DNA of 64,000 bases from the NCBI GenBank assembly GCA_963830885.1, contig CAWHOA010000019.1, forward strand, positions 1 through 64,000, read 5' to 3'. The notes under the pieces are model-generated. The model worked only from the letters and a program-made list of their open reading frames with translations, was not told where the DNA came from and searched no databases. The translations under genes and the position numbers were made by a program. Shown in pieces: positions 1 through 9,078 of the stretch. Numbering within the stretch: position 1 is the first letter of the stretch; every line of letters starts with the position of its first letter. Source of the DNA: JAIBJN01 sp963830885. Its GTDB lineage: Bacteria; Actinomycetota; Thermoleophilia; Gaiellales; Gaiellaceae.

Positions 1-35
1 GATGAGTCGCGCCCGCCGAAGCGGTCATATCCGCG

Positions 36-368
36 ATGGGCAAAGACGAGCCCGGCGGCTGGTCGTTCCTGGGGCACCGGGTTCCGCCTTCCTTCGCCGC
101 GCGCCGCGTGGTCGTCGCTCCCGGGGTCGCGCGCCCCTACGAGGAGGCCGAGTGGGTCGATGCCGTGGTCGTCGTCGAGCGCGGGGAGATCGAGCTCGAG
201 TGCACACGGGGCGGCCGCAGGCGGTTCCGCGCGGGCGACGTCCTCTGGCTCGTCGGGCTACCGTTGCGCGCCCTCCACTGCTGTGGCAGCGGCCCTGCGG
301 TGCTCCTCGCCGTCTCGCGCGAGGGTACCGATGAGTTTGCTGCCGCCCCGCAGTCGGAAACACAGTGA
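36..368 (+). CDS. Small cupin-fold protein
   Basis: A 110-residue protein that reads as a single small cupin barrel: beta-strand-rich throughout, with the run GEIELECTRGG followed by FRAGDVLWL, the usual second cupin motif with its G-D turn. The canonical cupin metal histidines are not evident, so a binding or sensing role is as likely as an enzyme. It ends 54 bases before the MFS exporter start and points the same way, so it may be co-transcribed with it. The substrate is not predictable from sequence. Confidence 0.7.
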   Translation: MGKDEPGGWSFLGHRVPPSFAARRVVVAPGVARPYEEAEWVDAVVVVERGEIELECTRGGRRRFRAGDVLWLVGLPLRALHCCGSGPAVLLAVSREGTDEFAAAPQSETQ

Positions 369-396
369 TCGAGCGAGACGTTCTGAAAGGAAGCCG

Positions 397-426
397 ATGA
401 GCGACTACCCGAAGGAAGGACGATGA
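397..426 (+). CDS. Nine-codon upstream ORF overlapping the MFS start
   Basis: A tiny open frame (MSDYPKEGR, then TGA) starts at ATG 397 with a purine-rich GAAAGG at 385-390. Its stop codon overlaps the ATG of the MFS exporter at 423 in an ATGA arrangement. This geometry fits a leader peptide or translational coupling, but the ORF is short enough to have arisen by chance, and its last codons double as the Shine-Dalgarno region (GAAGGAAGG) of the exporter. Confidence 0.3.
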   Translation: MSDYPKEGR

Positions 427-1862
427 CTCTGACCGCGAGAGGCCGCTGGCTGGCGCTGTACGTCCTCTGCCTGGGCGACCTGATGATCGTTCTCGACGGG
501 ACGATCGTGAACGTCGCCCTGCCCACGATCAGGGACGACCTCGGCTTCTCCGAGACCTCGCTCGCCTGGATCGTGAACGCCTACCTGCTGACCTTCGGCG
601 GCTTCCTGCTGCTGGGCGGGCGCCTGGGCGACCTCTTCGGACAGCGGCGCATGTTCCTCATCGGGATCGGGCTCTTCACGGCCGCATCGCTCGCCTGCGG
701 GCTCTCGACCTCCCAGGGGCAACTGGTCGCGGCGCGGGCGGTGCAGGGGCTCGGCGGCGCGCTCGTCGCCGCGGTGGCCCTCTCGCTCGTGATGACGCTC
801 TTCACGGAGCAGGCCGACCGCGCGAAGGCGATGGGCATCTTCGGCTTCGTCCTCTCGGGAGGCGGTGTCGCCGGAGTGCTGCTCGGCGGCGTCCTCACCG
901 ACCTCCTCTCCTGGCACTGGATCTTCTTCATCAACATCCCGGTCGGCGCGGCCGTCTTCGTCCTCTCCCTGCGCCTCCTGCCCGAGGCGCCGGGCCTCGC
1001 CCGCGGCACCCGCCTCGACGTCGGTGGGGCATTGACCATCACCGGCTCGCTGATGCTCGCCGTCTACGCGATCGTGAACGGCAACGAGACCGGCTGGGTG
1101 ACCGTGGAGACGCTCGGGCTCCTCGCCGGCGCCGCCGTGCTCCTGGTGGCCTTCCTCCTGATCGAGCTGCGGGTCGCCGCGCCGCTCGTCCCGCTCGGCA
1201 TCTTCCGGAACCGGGACGTCTCCTCCGCGAATGCGGTCGGCGTCCTCATGGCCGCCGGGATGTTCGCGTACTTCGTCTTCTCCGCGCTCTACCTGCAGCA
1301 GGTCCTCGGGTACACGCCGCTCGAGGTCGGCCTCGCGTACCTACCCGGAATGGTGATCTGGGGGGCGTGCTCCCTTTACTCCGACAGGCTCGTGATGCGC
1401 TTCGGGATCAAGCCTCCGCTGATCGTCGGCCTCTCGCTGATGGCGCTCGCACTCCTGCTCTTCGCGCGGACGCCCGTGGACGGAAGCTTCCTGGTCGACG
1501 TCCTGCCTGCGACGATCGCCGTCGGCATCGGCGCCGGGATCGCGTTCAATCCGATCCTGCTCGCCGCCATGAGCGGGGTCGAGCCGCAGGAGGCCGGGCT
1601 CGCCTCGGGCGTCGTCAACACGTCGTTCATGATGGGCGGCGCGCTCGGCCTCGCCGTGCTGGCCAGCCTCGCGGCCTCGCGGACGGACAGCCTGGAGTCG
1701 GCCGGCGAGGCTGCGCTCGCGGCGACGAACGCCGGCTACCACCTCGCCTTCCTCGTCGGCGCGCTCTTCACCCTCGGCGCAACGGTGCTCGCGGGCGTGC
1801 TGATCAAGGCGGCCGTGCCGAGCCCGCACGGCGAGGCGGAGCCGGCCACCGAGGTCGCGTAG
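423..1862 (+). CDS. DHA2-type MFS drug exporter (EmrB/QacA family)
   Basis: A 479-residue polytopic inner-membrane protein, the usual length of 14-helix DHA2 proton antiporters. The first helix carries LDGTIVNVALPTI, the family signature motif D1, and the first cytoplasmic loop carries GGRLGDLFGQRR, motif A. It should export a toxic hydrophobic compound in exchange for protons. The start at ATG 423 has a strong Shine-Dalgarno (GAAGGAAGG) four bases upstream. An ABC exporter pair follows 28 bases downstream, so 423-3590 may be one multidrug-efflux operon. The substrate cannot be inferred. Confidence 0.93.
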   Translation: MTLTARGRWLALYVLCLGDLMIVLDGTIVNVALPTIRDDLGFSETSLAWIVNAYLLTFGGFLLLGGRLGDLFGQRRMFLIGIGLFTAASLACGLSTSQGQLVAARAVQGLGGALVAAVALSLVMTLFTEQADRAKAMGIFGFVLSGGGVAGVLLGGVLTDLLSWHWIFFINIPVGAAVFVLSLRLLPEAPGLARGTRLDVGGALTITGSLMLAVYAIVNGNETGWVTVETLGLLAGAAVLLVAFLLIELRVAAPLVPLGIFRNRDVSSANAVGVLMAAGMFAYFVFSALYLQQVLGYTPLEVGLAYLPGMVIWGACSLYSDRLVMRFGIKPPLIVGLSLMALALLLFARTPVDGSFLVDVLPATIAVGIGAGIAFNPILLAAMSGVEPQEAGLASGVVNTSFMMGGALGLAVLASLAASRTDSLESAGEAALAATNAGYHLAFLVGALFTLGATVLAGVLIKAAVPSPHGEAEPATEVA

Positions 1863-1890
1863 GCCTGCGCGCTACTGGCAAGCTGACGCG

Positions 1891-2790
1891 GTGAGCGCCC
1901 AGCCCGCCATCCGCCTGCGCGGCGTCGTCAAGCGCTACGGAGAGATCACCGCCGTGAACGGGCTCGACCTCGACGTCCCCGAGGGCACCTGCGTCGGGCT
2001 CCTCGGGCCCAACGGCGCGGGCAAGTCGACGACGATGCGGCTCCTGACCGGGCAGGCGATCGCCGACGAGGGCGAGCTCGAGGTGCTGGGCTTCAAGCTC
2101 CCGGAGCAGTCGAAGGTCGCCCGGGCCCAGTGCGGGGTGACGCCGCAGCTCGACAACCTGGACACGTCGCTGACGGTCGAGCAGAACCTGCTCGTCTTCG
2201 CGCACCTCTACCGGATCGGCCGGCACGAGCGGCAGGCCGCCATCGAGCGCGCTCTCGGGGTCGCCAACCTCATCGACCGGCGTGACAGCCGCGTGGACAA
2301 GCTCTCCGGCGGCATGCGACGGCGACTCCTGGTCGCCCGCGCGCTGGTCCACCGACCGCGTCTCGTCCTTCTCGACGAGCCCACCGTCGGCCTCGACCCG
2401 CAGGTCCGGCAGGAGCTCTGGGCCCTCATCGACGCCATGCGGGCGGAGGGGACGACGATCCTCATGTCCACCCACTACATCGAGGAGGCGCAGCGCCTCG
2501 CGGACACCGTGCTGATCATGTCGCACGGGAGCGCGGTCGCCGCCGGCGCGCCGGCCGAGCTCGTGGCCGAGCACGCGGGCCGGGAGGCCGTGGAGGTCTA
2601 CGGCTCGCCGTCGCTGCTCGCCGAGGCGGAGGCTTCCGCGCGCGCCGCGGGGTTCGCGACGCGCCGGACGGGCACGAGCATCTCCGTGCTCGGGATCGAG
2701 GGCGCCGACGGCCGCGCGCCCGAGGGCGAGCGGCGGCCGGCCAACCTCGAGGACGTCTTCGTGCTCCTGACGGGCGAGGAGATCGAGTGA
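1891..2790 (+). CDS. ABC exporter ATP-binding subunit, DrrA/NodI type
   Basis: A 299-residue ATPase for an ABC-2 exporter. Walker A GPNGAGKST lies at residues 39-47, the signature LSGGM at 138-142, and Walker B LVLLDEP just after 157, followed by the switch region STHYIEEA. The C-terminal 80 residues form the extra domain seen in daunorubicin-resistance DrrA proteins and end in NLEDVFVLLTG, a typical tail. It starts with GTG and its stop overlaps the start of the permease gene, so the two are translationally coupled and form one transporter. Confidence 0.95.
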   Translation: MSAQPAIRLRGVVKRYGEITAVNGLDLDVPEGTCVGLLGPNGAGKSTTMRLLTGQAIADEGELEVLGFKLPEQSKVARAQCGVTPQLDNLDTSLTVEQNLLVFAHLYRIGRHERQAAIERALGVANLIDRRDSRVDKLSGGMRRRLLVARALVHRPRLVLLDEPTVGLDPQVRQELWALIDAMRAEGTTILMSTHYIEEAQRLADTVLIMSHGSAVAAGAPAELVAEHAGREAVEVYGSPSLLAEAEASARAAGFATRRTGTSISVLGIEGADGRAPEGERRPANLEDVFVLLTGEEIE

Positions 2791-3590
2791 TGGCGACCCG
2801 GGCGGACGCGCCGCGCTCGACGATCGGCAGGCTCGAGCGGCCGGCCATCACCGGCGTGCTCGTCCGCGAGATCGTCAACTTCTCCTCGTACTGGCGCTCG
2901 GCGAGCTTCTCCTCGACGGTCGAGCCGACCATCTACCTGCTCGCGTTCGGCTTCGGCTTCGGCTCGCTCGTGAGCGAGGTCGGCGGCTACGACTACATCG
3001 AGTTCATCGGCACCGGGATCGTGGCGACGGCGGTGCTCTTCTCCAGCGCGTTCCCGGCCATGTTCGGGACCTTCGTCAAGTACCAGTTCCAGCGCACGTA
3101 CGACGCGATCCTGGCCGCGCCGGTCGACACCGAGGAGCTCGTCACCGCCGAGGCGCTCTGGATCGCGATGCGGACGAGCGTCTTCGGCTGCGTGCCCATG
3201 GTCGTGGCCATCTTCTTCGGCCTCGACCCCTCGTGGGGGATGCTGGCCGTGCCCGGAATCGCCTTCGTCTCCGGCTACGGCTGGGCGTGCTTCGGCATCG
3301 CCATCGCCGGCTTCGCCAAGTCGATCGAGAACTTCAGCTACATCGTCAGCGCCGTGCTGACGCCGCTCTTCCTCGTCGCGGGCACGTTCTTCCCCATCGA
3401 CACGCTGCCGGAGTGGGCGCAGGTGCTGGCCAACTTCAACCCGCTCTACCAGTGCGTCGAGCTCGTCCGGGCCGCGGTCTTCGGCTGGGAGGGCTGGGTC
3501 GACCTCCTCCGCCTGGCCTTCCTGGTCGGCTTCGGGCTGCTCACCTGGCGCGTCGCCATCCGGGCGATGACGCGCAAGCTCGTCGACTAG
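2790..3590 (+). CDS. ABC-2 type permease, NodJ/DrrB type
   Basis: A 266-residue membrane subunit with about six predicted helices and the ABC-2 family segment near the C-terminus (PLFLVAGTFFPIDTLPEW, then NPLYQCVELVR). It pairs with the ATPase encoded immediately upstream. The start may be ATG 2790, overlapping the upstream stop by one base, or GTG 2787, overlapping by four. Either gives the same protein apart from one residue. Likely role: drug or lipid export across the cytoplasmic membrane. Confidence 0.93.
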   Translation: MATRADAPRSTIGRLERPAITGVLVREIVNFSSYWRSASFSSTVEPTIYLLAFGFGFGSLVSEVGGYDYIEFIGTGIVATAVLFSSAFPAMFGTFVKYQFQRTYDAILAAPVDTEELVTAEALWIAMRTSVFGCVPMVVAIFFGLDPSWGMLAVPGIAFVSGYGWACFGIAIAGFAKSIENFSYIVSAVLTPLFLVAGTFFPIDTLPEWAQVLANFNPLYQCVELVRAAVFGWEGWVDLLRLAFLVGFGLLTWRVAIRAMTRKLVD

Positions 3591-3631
3591 GAGGGCGCGA
3601 TGACATGCCCAGCCTCCTTGGTCGCGCGCGA

Positions 3632-4663
3632 TCATGACTGGCCGAGGCGTCCGCGTACCAGGGGCGCGACCTCGGTCCCGAAGAGCTCGATCGCGCGCAG
3701 TGCCTGCTCGTGCGGGAGCGTGCCGACGCTGATCTGCGCCAGGAAGCGGTCGTGGCCGAAGAGCTCGTGCTCGAAGAGGATCTTCTCGGCAACGTCCTCG
3801 GGGCTTCCGACGGCGAGCGCGCCGTGCGGCGCGCGGAGCTGGTCGAACTCCCGCCGCCCGATCGGCGACCAGCCGCGCTCGCGGCCGACGGCGTTCATCA
3901 TCGCGGCGTAGGCGGGGAAGAACTCGTCGGCGGCCCGCTCGGACGTCTCCGCGACGTACGCGTGCGAGTTGACGCCGAGCGCCGGCGGCGGGTCGTGACC
4001 GGCCTCGCGCGCCGCCTTCCGGTGCAGCTCGGCGAAGGGTACGAAGCGCTCGGGCATCCCGCCGATGATCGCGAGCATCATCGGCAACCCAAGCGTCCCC
4101 GCGCGCACCGCCGACTCGGGCGTGCCGCCGACGGCCACCCAGACCGGCAGCCGCTCCTGCGCCGGCCGCGGGTAGACGCCCTGGTCGTCGAGCGCCGCGC
4201 GGTGCCGCCCGGCCCAGGTCACCCGCTCGGACTCGCGCAGCCGCAGGAGCAGCTCGAGCTTCTCGCCGAAGAGGGAGTCGTAGTCGGCCAGGTCGTAGCC
4301 GAAGAGCGGGAACGACTCGATGAAGGATCCGCGCCCGGCCATGATCTCCGCACGCCCGCCGGAGAGGAGGTCGACCGTGGCGAACTCCTCGAACACCCGC
4401 ACGGGGTCGTCCGTGCTGAGGACGGTGACGGTGCTCGTCAGCCGGATGCGCTCGGTGCGGGCCGCGATCGCGGCGAGCACGACCGCCGGCGCGGAGATCG
4501 CGAAGTCGGGCCGGTGGTGCTCGCCGACGCCGAAGACGTCGAGCCCGACCTGCTCGGCCAGCTCGGCCTCCTCGAGCACCTCGCGCAGGCGCCGAGCCGG
4601 GTTCGCCGGCTCCCCGCCGGGCGCCGACCGCGTGTCTGCGAAGGTCGAGACGCCCAGCTCCAT
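3632..4663 (-). CDS. LLM-class flavin/F420-dependent oxidoreductase
   Basis: A 343-residue luciferase-like monooxygenase-family TIM barrel. Recognisable segments are VGEHHRPDFAISAP near residue 50, the strand VTVLSTDDPVRVFEEFATVD, LLSGGRAEIMAGRGS, and VGGTPESAVRAG in the second half. The family uses FMN or F420; the cofactor is not decidable here. Its promoter appears leaderless: TAGGCT at 4670-4675 on the minus strand lies six bases before ATG 4663. It is a single-gene unit convergent with the ABC exporter. Confidence 0.92.
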   Translation of the reverse strand: MELGVSTFADTRSAPGGEPANPARRLREVLEEAELAEQVGLDVFGVGEHHRPDFAISAPAVVLAAIAARTERIRLTSTVTVLSTDDPVRVFEEFATVDLLSGGRAEIMAGRGSFIESFPLFGYDLADYDSLFGEKLELLLRLRESERVTWAGRHRAALDDQGVYPRPAQERLPVWVAVGGTPESAVRAGTLGLPMMLAIIGGMPERFVPFAELHRKAAREAGHDPPPALGVNSHAYVAETSERAADEFFPAYAAMMNAVGRERGWSPIGRREFDQLRAPHGALAVGSPEDVAEKILFEHELFGHDRFLAQISVGTLPHEQALRAIELFGTEVAPLVRGRLGQS

Positions 4664-4669
4664 GCCGCG

Positions 4670-4675
4670 AGCCTA
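4670..4675 (-). promoter_or_regulatory. Putative -10 box, leaderless start of LLM gene
   Basis: TAGGCT on the minus strand sits six bases upstream of ATG 4663. A TANNNT hexamer this close to the start codon leaves no room for a ribosome-binding site and implies a leaderless mRNA. Confidence 0.5.
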
Positions 4676-4799
4676 GCGAGGCGGAGGGGGCCAGCCTGCA
4701 CCGGAACGAGACGCCGCGACGCGCGACGCGTTGCGCCTCCACGAGGCCAGGGGCAACGACGCGGCAGCCGAGGGCGTCCGCGCGCTGCTCGGCGTCCCG

Positions 4800-6278
4800 C
4801 TAGTAGCGGATGACGCGGTTGTTCTCGTTCACCGGGCTCTGCGCGACGGACTCGACGAAGATCCCGTAGGAGCGGCTGTAGCCGAAGACCGAGTCGCGGG
4901 CCCCCGACCGGATCGACTCGCCGATCCGGAGGTTCTGGTTGTAGGTCGCGAGAATGCAGCGGAGGCAGATGAGGTCGGTGGGGATGCCCGCGTTCGCCCA
5001 CGTGATGTACCAGCCGCCGCCGGCGCCCCAGCACGTCCAGCGGCCCGTGAACGGATCGCCCGACGTGAAGTCGACGAACGTGATCCGGCTGCCGGAGAGC
5101 GCCTGGACGATGTCCTGGTGGATCGAGGGGTCGGAGTTGCGCGCGCCGCACTCGGCGTTGCCGGTGACGACCAGGTCGCGGGCGTTCTGGCCGATGCGGA
5201 CGACGTCGTAGGAGGTGCCGACATCGGCGCCGTTTCCGCGGACGTCGAGGATGAGGTCGACCGTCGCCGGGTTGCCGTCGCCGTAGCACCCACGGAGGTT
5301 GATTGCGTTGTCGTTGTCGTTCGCGCCGGCGTTGGCGATCGTCGAGACGACCTTGACCGGGAGCGGGCCGAAGCTCGCGAGCGAGCCGGTGCAGCTCCAC
5401 GGCCGGTTCGTCGTGATCACGGTGCCGGGATCGGGATCGGGTTCGGGGTCCGGATCCGGGGTCGTGGTCGTCACGACGGCGGTCTGGGCGCTGTCGACGC
5501 CGGCCGATGCGACGGAGTTCGTCGCGGTGACGCGCACGCGGAGCGTGGCGCCGACGTCGTCGACGGCGAGCGCGTAGGAGGCCCCGGTCGCGCCGGAGAC
5601 GTTCGTGCAGGCCCCGCCCGAGGCGTCGCAGCGGCGCCACTGGTAGCCGTACGCCATCGGCGTCGAGCCGCTCCAGGAGCCGGCCGAAGCGTTCAGGGTC
5701 TGGCCCTGCTCGGCCGTTCCGGACACGTCCGGAGCGCTCGTGTTGGCGGGCGCGGTCGGCGGCGTCGTCAGCGGGGCGAAGTTCAGGACGACGTTGTCGA
5801 CGTCCACGCGACCCGTCCCGCGGCCCCGGGCGAGGAACGAGAGGACGAGCTGGGTGTCGCCGCGTCTCGTCACGTAGCGGAGCGCCGGGCTGCGCTGCCA
5901 GCCGCCGGTGGCGCGGACGCAGCGGGTGGAGGTCGCAACGAGGGCTCCGGACGCCCGCCGCTCGCGGACGCGGACGCAGACCTGGAGGGCGCGCGGCGCC
6001 CGGAGCGAGGCCCGCACCGACAGGCTCCGGCCGGCCTGCAGGTCGTCGCCCGGGCGCGTCACGAGCCCGAACTCACCGGCTGTCCGGCGACTCGCCCTGG
6101 CGAACGTCCCTCCTGAAGGCCCGCCGTTCTTGACAGCGAGCCTCGCGTTCAGAGCGCTCCAGCCCTGCAGGCCGCTCTCGAACGATCCGTTGTCAAGGTC
6201 GTTCGCTCCCGCAACGGCCGGAACCGCAAGCGAGGCGGCGAGGACCAGGACGGGTAGGTGGCGGCGGCGGAAACGCAT
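4800..6278 (-). CDS. Secreted protein with Ig-like repeat and C-terminal beta-helix-like domain
   Basis: A 492-residue exported protein. I chose ATG 6278 because it opens a clean signal peptide (MRFRRRHLPVLVLAASLAVP, cleavage after AVAGA) behind GAGGAG; an in-frame extension to 6470 lacks any such feature. After the signal come a carbohydrate-binding-like beta domain (NGSFESGLQGWSA), an Ig-like repeat (residues about 210-300, with YQWRRCDASGGAC), a Pro-Asp-Glu linker (DPDPEPDPDPG) and a Cys-containing C-terminal domain with DPSIHQDIVQ, resembling right-handed beta-helix proteins. The function is unknown; a cell-surface or polysaccharide-active role is inference. Confidence 0.75.
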   Translation of the reverse strand: MRFRRRHLPVLVLAASLAVPAVAGANDLDNGSFESGLQGWSALNARLAVKNGGPSGGTFARASRRTAGEFGLVTRPGDDLQAGRSLSVRASLRAPRALQVCVRVRERRASGALVATSTRCVRATGGWQRSPALRYVTRRGDTQLVLSFLARGRGTGRVDVDNVVLNFAPLTTPPTAPANTSAPDVSGTAEQGQTLNASAGSWSGSTPMAYGYQWRRCDASGGACTNVSGATGASYALAVDDVGATLRVRVTATNSVASAGVDSAQTAVVTTTTPDPDPEPDPDPGTVITTNRPWSCTGSLASFGPLPVKVVSTIANAGANDNDNAINLRGCYGDGNPATVDLILDVRGNGADVGTSYDVVRIGQNARDLVVTGNAECGARNSDPSIHQDIVQALSGSRITFVDFTSGDPFTGRWTCWGAGGGWYITWANAGIPTDLICLRCILATYNQNLRIGESIRSGARDSVFGYSRSYGIFVESVAQSPVNENNRVIRY

Positions 6279-6411
6279 GCGGCGTGCGGCTCCTCGGCGT
6301 AGATCGGCCGGCGCAACGCGCTGGACGATCCCTCGTGCTGAGGAATTCGCGGCGCCCCAGAGACGGGCCACGAGGGTTTCGTCAGTCCTCGCCCAGCTAT
6401 CGTGAGCGCCG

Positions 6412-7278
6412 ATGGCGACCGCCACCGCGTCCATCCCCGCGACCACGCGCATGGGCGCCGTGCACCTCACGGTCGGCGACCTCGACCGCTCGCTCCGCTA
6501 CTACGGTGGGCAGGTCGGCCTCGGGCTCATCCGGCGCGAGGGCGGGCGTGCGTCACTCGGCGCGGGGGACACTGAGCTCCTCAACCTCGTCGAGGAGCCG
6601 GGCGCCGCGCCGGCCGGGCGCTACGCGGGCCTCTTCCACTTCGCCCTGCGTGTGCCGGAGCGCGCGGACCTGGCGCGCTGGCTCGCCCACGCTGCGCGCG
6701 AGAGCGTCCCGCTCGCAGGGATGTCGGACCACTTCGTCAGCGAGGCGATCTACCTCACCGACCCCGACGGGCACGGGATCGAGATCTACCACGACCGCCC
6801 GCGCGAGGTCTGGGAAGGCCAGGTCGCTACGCGTCTGGTCACCGAGCCGCTCGACGTCGGCTCGCTGCTCCGGGAGCTCGACGACCCGGCGAGGGCGCCC
6901 TTCGACGGCCTTCCGGCGGGGACGGACATGGGGCACGTGCACCTGCAGGTCGCGGACGTCCCCGAGTCGATCGGCTTCTACCGCGACGTCCTCGGCTTCG
7001 CCCTCATGGCCGAGCTGATGGGCTCGGCCGCATTCCTCGGCGCGGGCGGCTACCACCACCACATCGGCGCGAACGTCTGGCACAGCCGCGGCGCCCCTCC
7101 GGCGCCCGCGGGAACGGCCAGGCTCCTCCATGCGACCATCGTCCTTCCCGACGCCGATGAGCGCGACCGGGTCGCCGCGCGGGTCGCCGGCGCCGGGCGG
7201 GAGCCGGAAGCCCGCGAGGACGGCGCGCTCGTCCGCGACCCGTCCGGGATCGACCTGCTCCTCGCCGCTGCTTCGTGA
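6412..7278 (+). CDS. Two-domain VOC protein, CatE-like extradiol dioxygenase
   Basis: A 288-residue protein with two vicinal-oxygen-chelate modules. Module 1 has AVHLTVGDLDRSLRYY and LTDPDGHGIEIYHDRPRE; module 2 has MGHVHLQVADVPESIGFY, HHHIGANVWHS and DPSGIDLLLA. Length and layout match the catechol-2,3-dioxygenase (CatE) branch, which cleaves aromatic rings using a His-His-Glu metal site. TATCGT at 6398-6403, eight bases before ATG 6412, suggests a leaderless start. The stop overlaps the next gene (GTGA), coupling it to a Cys/His-rich lipoprotein. Confidence 0.88.
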   Translation: MATATASIPATTRMGAVHLTVGDLDRSLRYYGGQVGLGLIRREGGRASLGAGDTELLNLVEEPGAAPAGRYAGLFHFALRVPERADLARWLAHAARESVPLAGMSDHFVSEAIYLTDPDGHGIEIYHDRPREVWEGQVATRLVTEPLDVGSLLRELDDPARAPFDGLPAGTDMGHVHLQVADVPESIGFYRDVLGFALMAELMGSAAFLGAGGYHHHIGANVWHSRGAPPAPAGTARLLHATIVLPDADERDRVAARVAGAGREPEAREDGALVRDPSGIDLLLAAAS

Positions 7279-8462
7279 GGCTGCTCGTGCTCCTGGCGGT
7301 CGCCGTCGCCGTCGCCGCGGGCTGCTCGTCCGGCGGTGACGACGGGGACGCGGGATCGTCCTCGGTCGCCCAGTCCACGGGGACGCTCCCCGAGGAAGCC
7401 TCGCTCGAGGGCTGCCGTGACGTCGCCGACGGCGACGAGGCGCGCTCCTGCTACGCGTCCGCGCTCGCGGCGATCATGCGCGACTCCGACGACCCTTCGA
7501 CGGGGCTCGAGGAGATCGCCGTCGAGGCGTACACCGAGCCGACCGGCCGCCTGCTGGGCGACTGCCACGGGCTCATGCACACGGTCGGGCGTGCGTACGC
7601 GGCGGAGAACGGCGTCACCCTGGAGAACCTGATGACGTACCTGCCGCAGACGAACGAGCCCGGCTGCTCCGCCGGTTTCGCCCACGGCCTCGTCACCGCC
7701 GTCGCGCCGGAGATCGACCTCGGCGATCCCGCATCCTCGGTCGCCGTCTGCGACGAGGCGCTGACCCGCTACCGGCGCTACAGCTGCGTCCACGGCTTCG
7801 GCCATGCCTTCATGCGGCTCGTCCGCGAGGACGTGAACGAGGCGCTGAGGCTGTGCTCCGTGCTCGGCGCCGACGCGCCCGACTGCTCGCAGGGCGCCTT
7901 CCACGACTACTGGTTCGCGGTCGCCGGCGCCGACGACGCCGAGCGGCCGGAGACGGTGGTCGAGGACCCGCGTGAGCTGTGCGGGGCCCAGCCCGACGAG
8001 TTCGTGCGCCCCTGCTGGTACCGCGCCTTCATCGAGAACCGGCCGGAGGAGCCGATCGAGTCGGGCGCCGACATCCTCGCGCTCTGCGAGGGCCTCGACG
8101 GCCTCCAGCGTCAGGCGTGCATCACCGCGGGCTCGGTCGTGGGGCCGCCCGATCCGGCGGTGCAGCTCGCCTTCTGCGCCGAGCTCGACGGGGAGGAGGC
8201 GGAGAGCTGCATCCGCGGGACGAAGGTGCAGAACCTGATCGCCTCGCCTGCGGAGGAGCACGTCGCGCTGCTCCAGGAATGCGACGGCTTTCCGGACGAG
8301 ACCGCGCTGGCGTGCTACCGCTGGCTCGGCAAGGTGATGTCGGTGCTCACGGACGGCGCCTTCGAGCAGTACGGCTGCGGCTCGGCGCCCGACGCTCAGC
8401 GCCGCCGCGCCTGCGAGCAGGGCGCCGGCGAGATCGACGAGCCGCTGGTCACCTTCAGCTAG
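7275..8462 (+). CDS. Lipoprotein with repeated C-x2-G-x2-H motifs, unknown function
   Basis: A 395-residue protein with a signal peptide and lipobox (AAGC, Cys17), so it is probably anchored outside the membrane. The mature part is built from degenerate units of 30-45 residues, each centred on Cys with a nearby Gly or His: CHGLMHTVG, CSAGFAHGL, CVHGFGHAF, CSQGAFHDY, then later units with Cys but no His (CWYRAF, CITAGS, CIRGT, CYRWLG, CEQGAG). The pattern suggests a helical repeat with a metal-binding or disulfide-rich N-terminal half. I recognise no family. It starts at GTG 7275, overlapping the dioxygenase stop. Confidence 0.85.
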   Translation: MRLLVLLAVAVAVAAGCSSGGDDGDAGSSSVAQSTGTLPEEASLEGCRDVADGDEARSCYASALAAIMRDSDDPSTGLEEIAVEAYTEPTGRLLGDCHGLMHTVGRAYAAENGVTLENLMTYLPQTNEPGCSAGFAHGLVTAVAPEIDLGDPASSVAVCDEALTRYRRYSCVHGFGHAFMRLVREDVNEALRLCSVLGADAPDCSQGAFHDYWFAVAGADDAERPETVVEDPRELCGAQPDEFVRPCWYRAFIENRPEEPIESGADILALCEGLDGLQRQACITAGSVVGPPDPAVQLAFCAELDGEEAESCIRGTKVQNLIASPAEEHVALLQECDGFPDETALACYRWLGKVMSVLTDGAFEQYGCGSAPDAQRRRACEQGAGEIDEPLVTFS

Positions 8463-8508
8463 CCGCGACGCGCTCCGCCGGGCCCTCGCTTCCTCGTAGG
8501 CTATGCCC

Positions 8509-9078
8509 ATGGAGCGCTGCGCCTGGGTGCCCGACGGCGACGACCTCTACGCCGCTTACCACGACGACGAGTGGGGCGTCCCCGAGCGCGACGACCGCGC
8601 CCTCTACGAGCTCCTGACCCTCGAGGGCGCGCAGGCCGGGCTCTCCTGGTCGACGATCCTGAGGAAGCGCGAGGGCTACCGCCGCGCCTTCGCCGGCTTC
8701 GATCCCGCGAAGGTCGCGCGCTTCAGCCCGGGCCGCGTCGAGAAGCTCCTGCAGGATCCGGGCATCGTCCGCAACCGGCTCAAGGTCGAGTCGACGGTCG
8801 AGAACGCGCGGCGGGTGCTCGAGGTCCAGGAGGAGCCCGGCGGCTTCTCCGGCCTCCTCTGGGGGTTCGTCGACGGCGAGCCGCTCGTCGGCGGCTGGAA
8901 GAGCCTCGCCGAGCTTCCCGCCGAGACGCCGCTCTCGAAGGCGATGAGCAAGGAGCTGAAGCGGCGCGGCTTCCGCTTCGTGGGGCCGACCGTGTGCTAC
9001 GCGTTCATGCAGGCGGCCGGGCTCGTGAACGACCACACGGTCGGCTGCTTCCGCTACGCGGAGCTGACCAGCAGGTAG
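8509..9078 (+). CDS. tag: DNA-3-methyladenine glycosylase I
   Basis: Removes 3-methyladenine from alkylated DNA, starting base-excision repair. The 189-residue protein begins MERCAW and continues YHDDEWGVPERDDRALYE, with GLSWSTILRKREGYR as the helix around the base pocket and DHTVGCF at the end. The early Cys and His and the late His and Cys match the zinc site of Tag. An ATG at 8503 is also possible, but TAGGCT at 8497-8502 is placed six bases before ATG 8509, so 8509 is preferred as a leaderless start. The 3-prime end overlaps the convergent cyclase gene by 25 bases. Confidence 0.95.
   Translation: MERCAWVPDGDDLYAAYHDDEWGVPERDDRALYELLTLEGAQAGLSWSTILRKREGYRRAFAGFDPAKVARFSPGRVEKLLQDPGIVRNRLKVESTVENARRVLEVQEEPGGFSGLLWGFVDGEPLVGGWKSLAELPAETPLSKAMSKELKRRGFRFVGPTVCYAFMQAAGLVNDHTVGCFRYAELTSR

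Noticed and set aside
3710..4813. Long plus-strand frames opposite the LLM gene and the secreted protein
   Set aside because: Composition is Arg/Asp/Glu/Gly-rich shadow sequence typical of antisense frames in GC-rich DNA; the minus-strand proteins have clear families.
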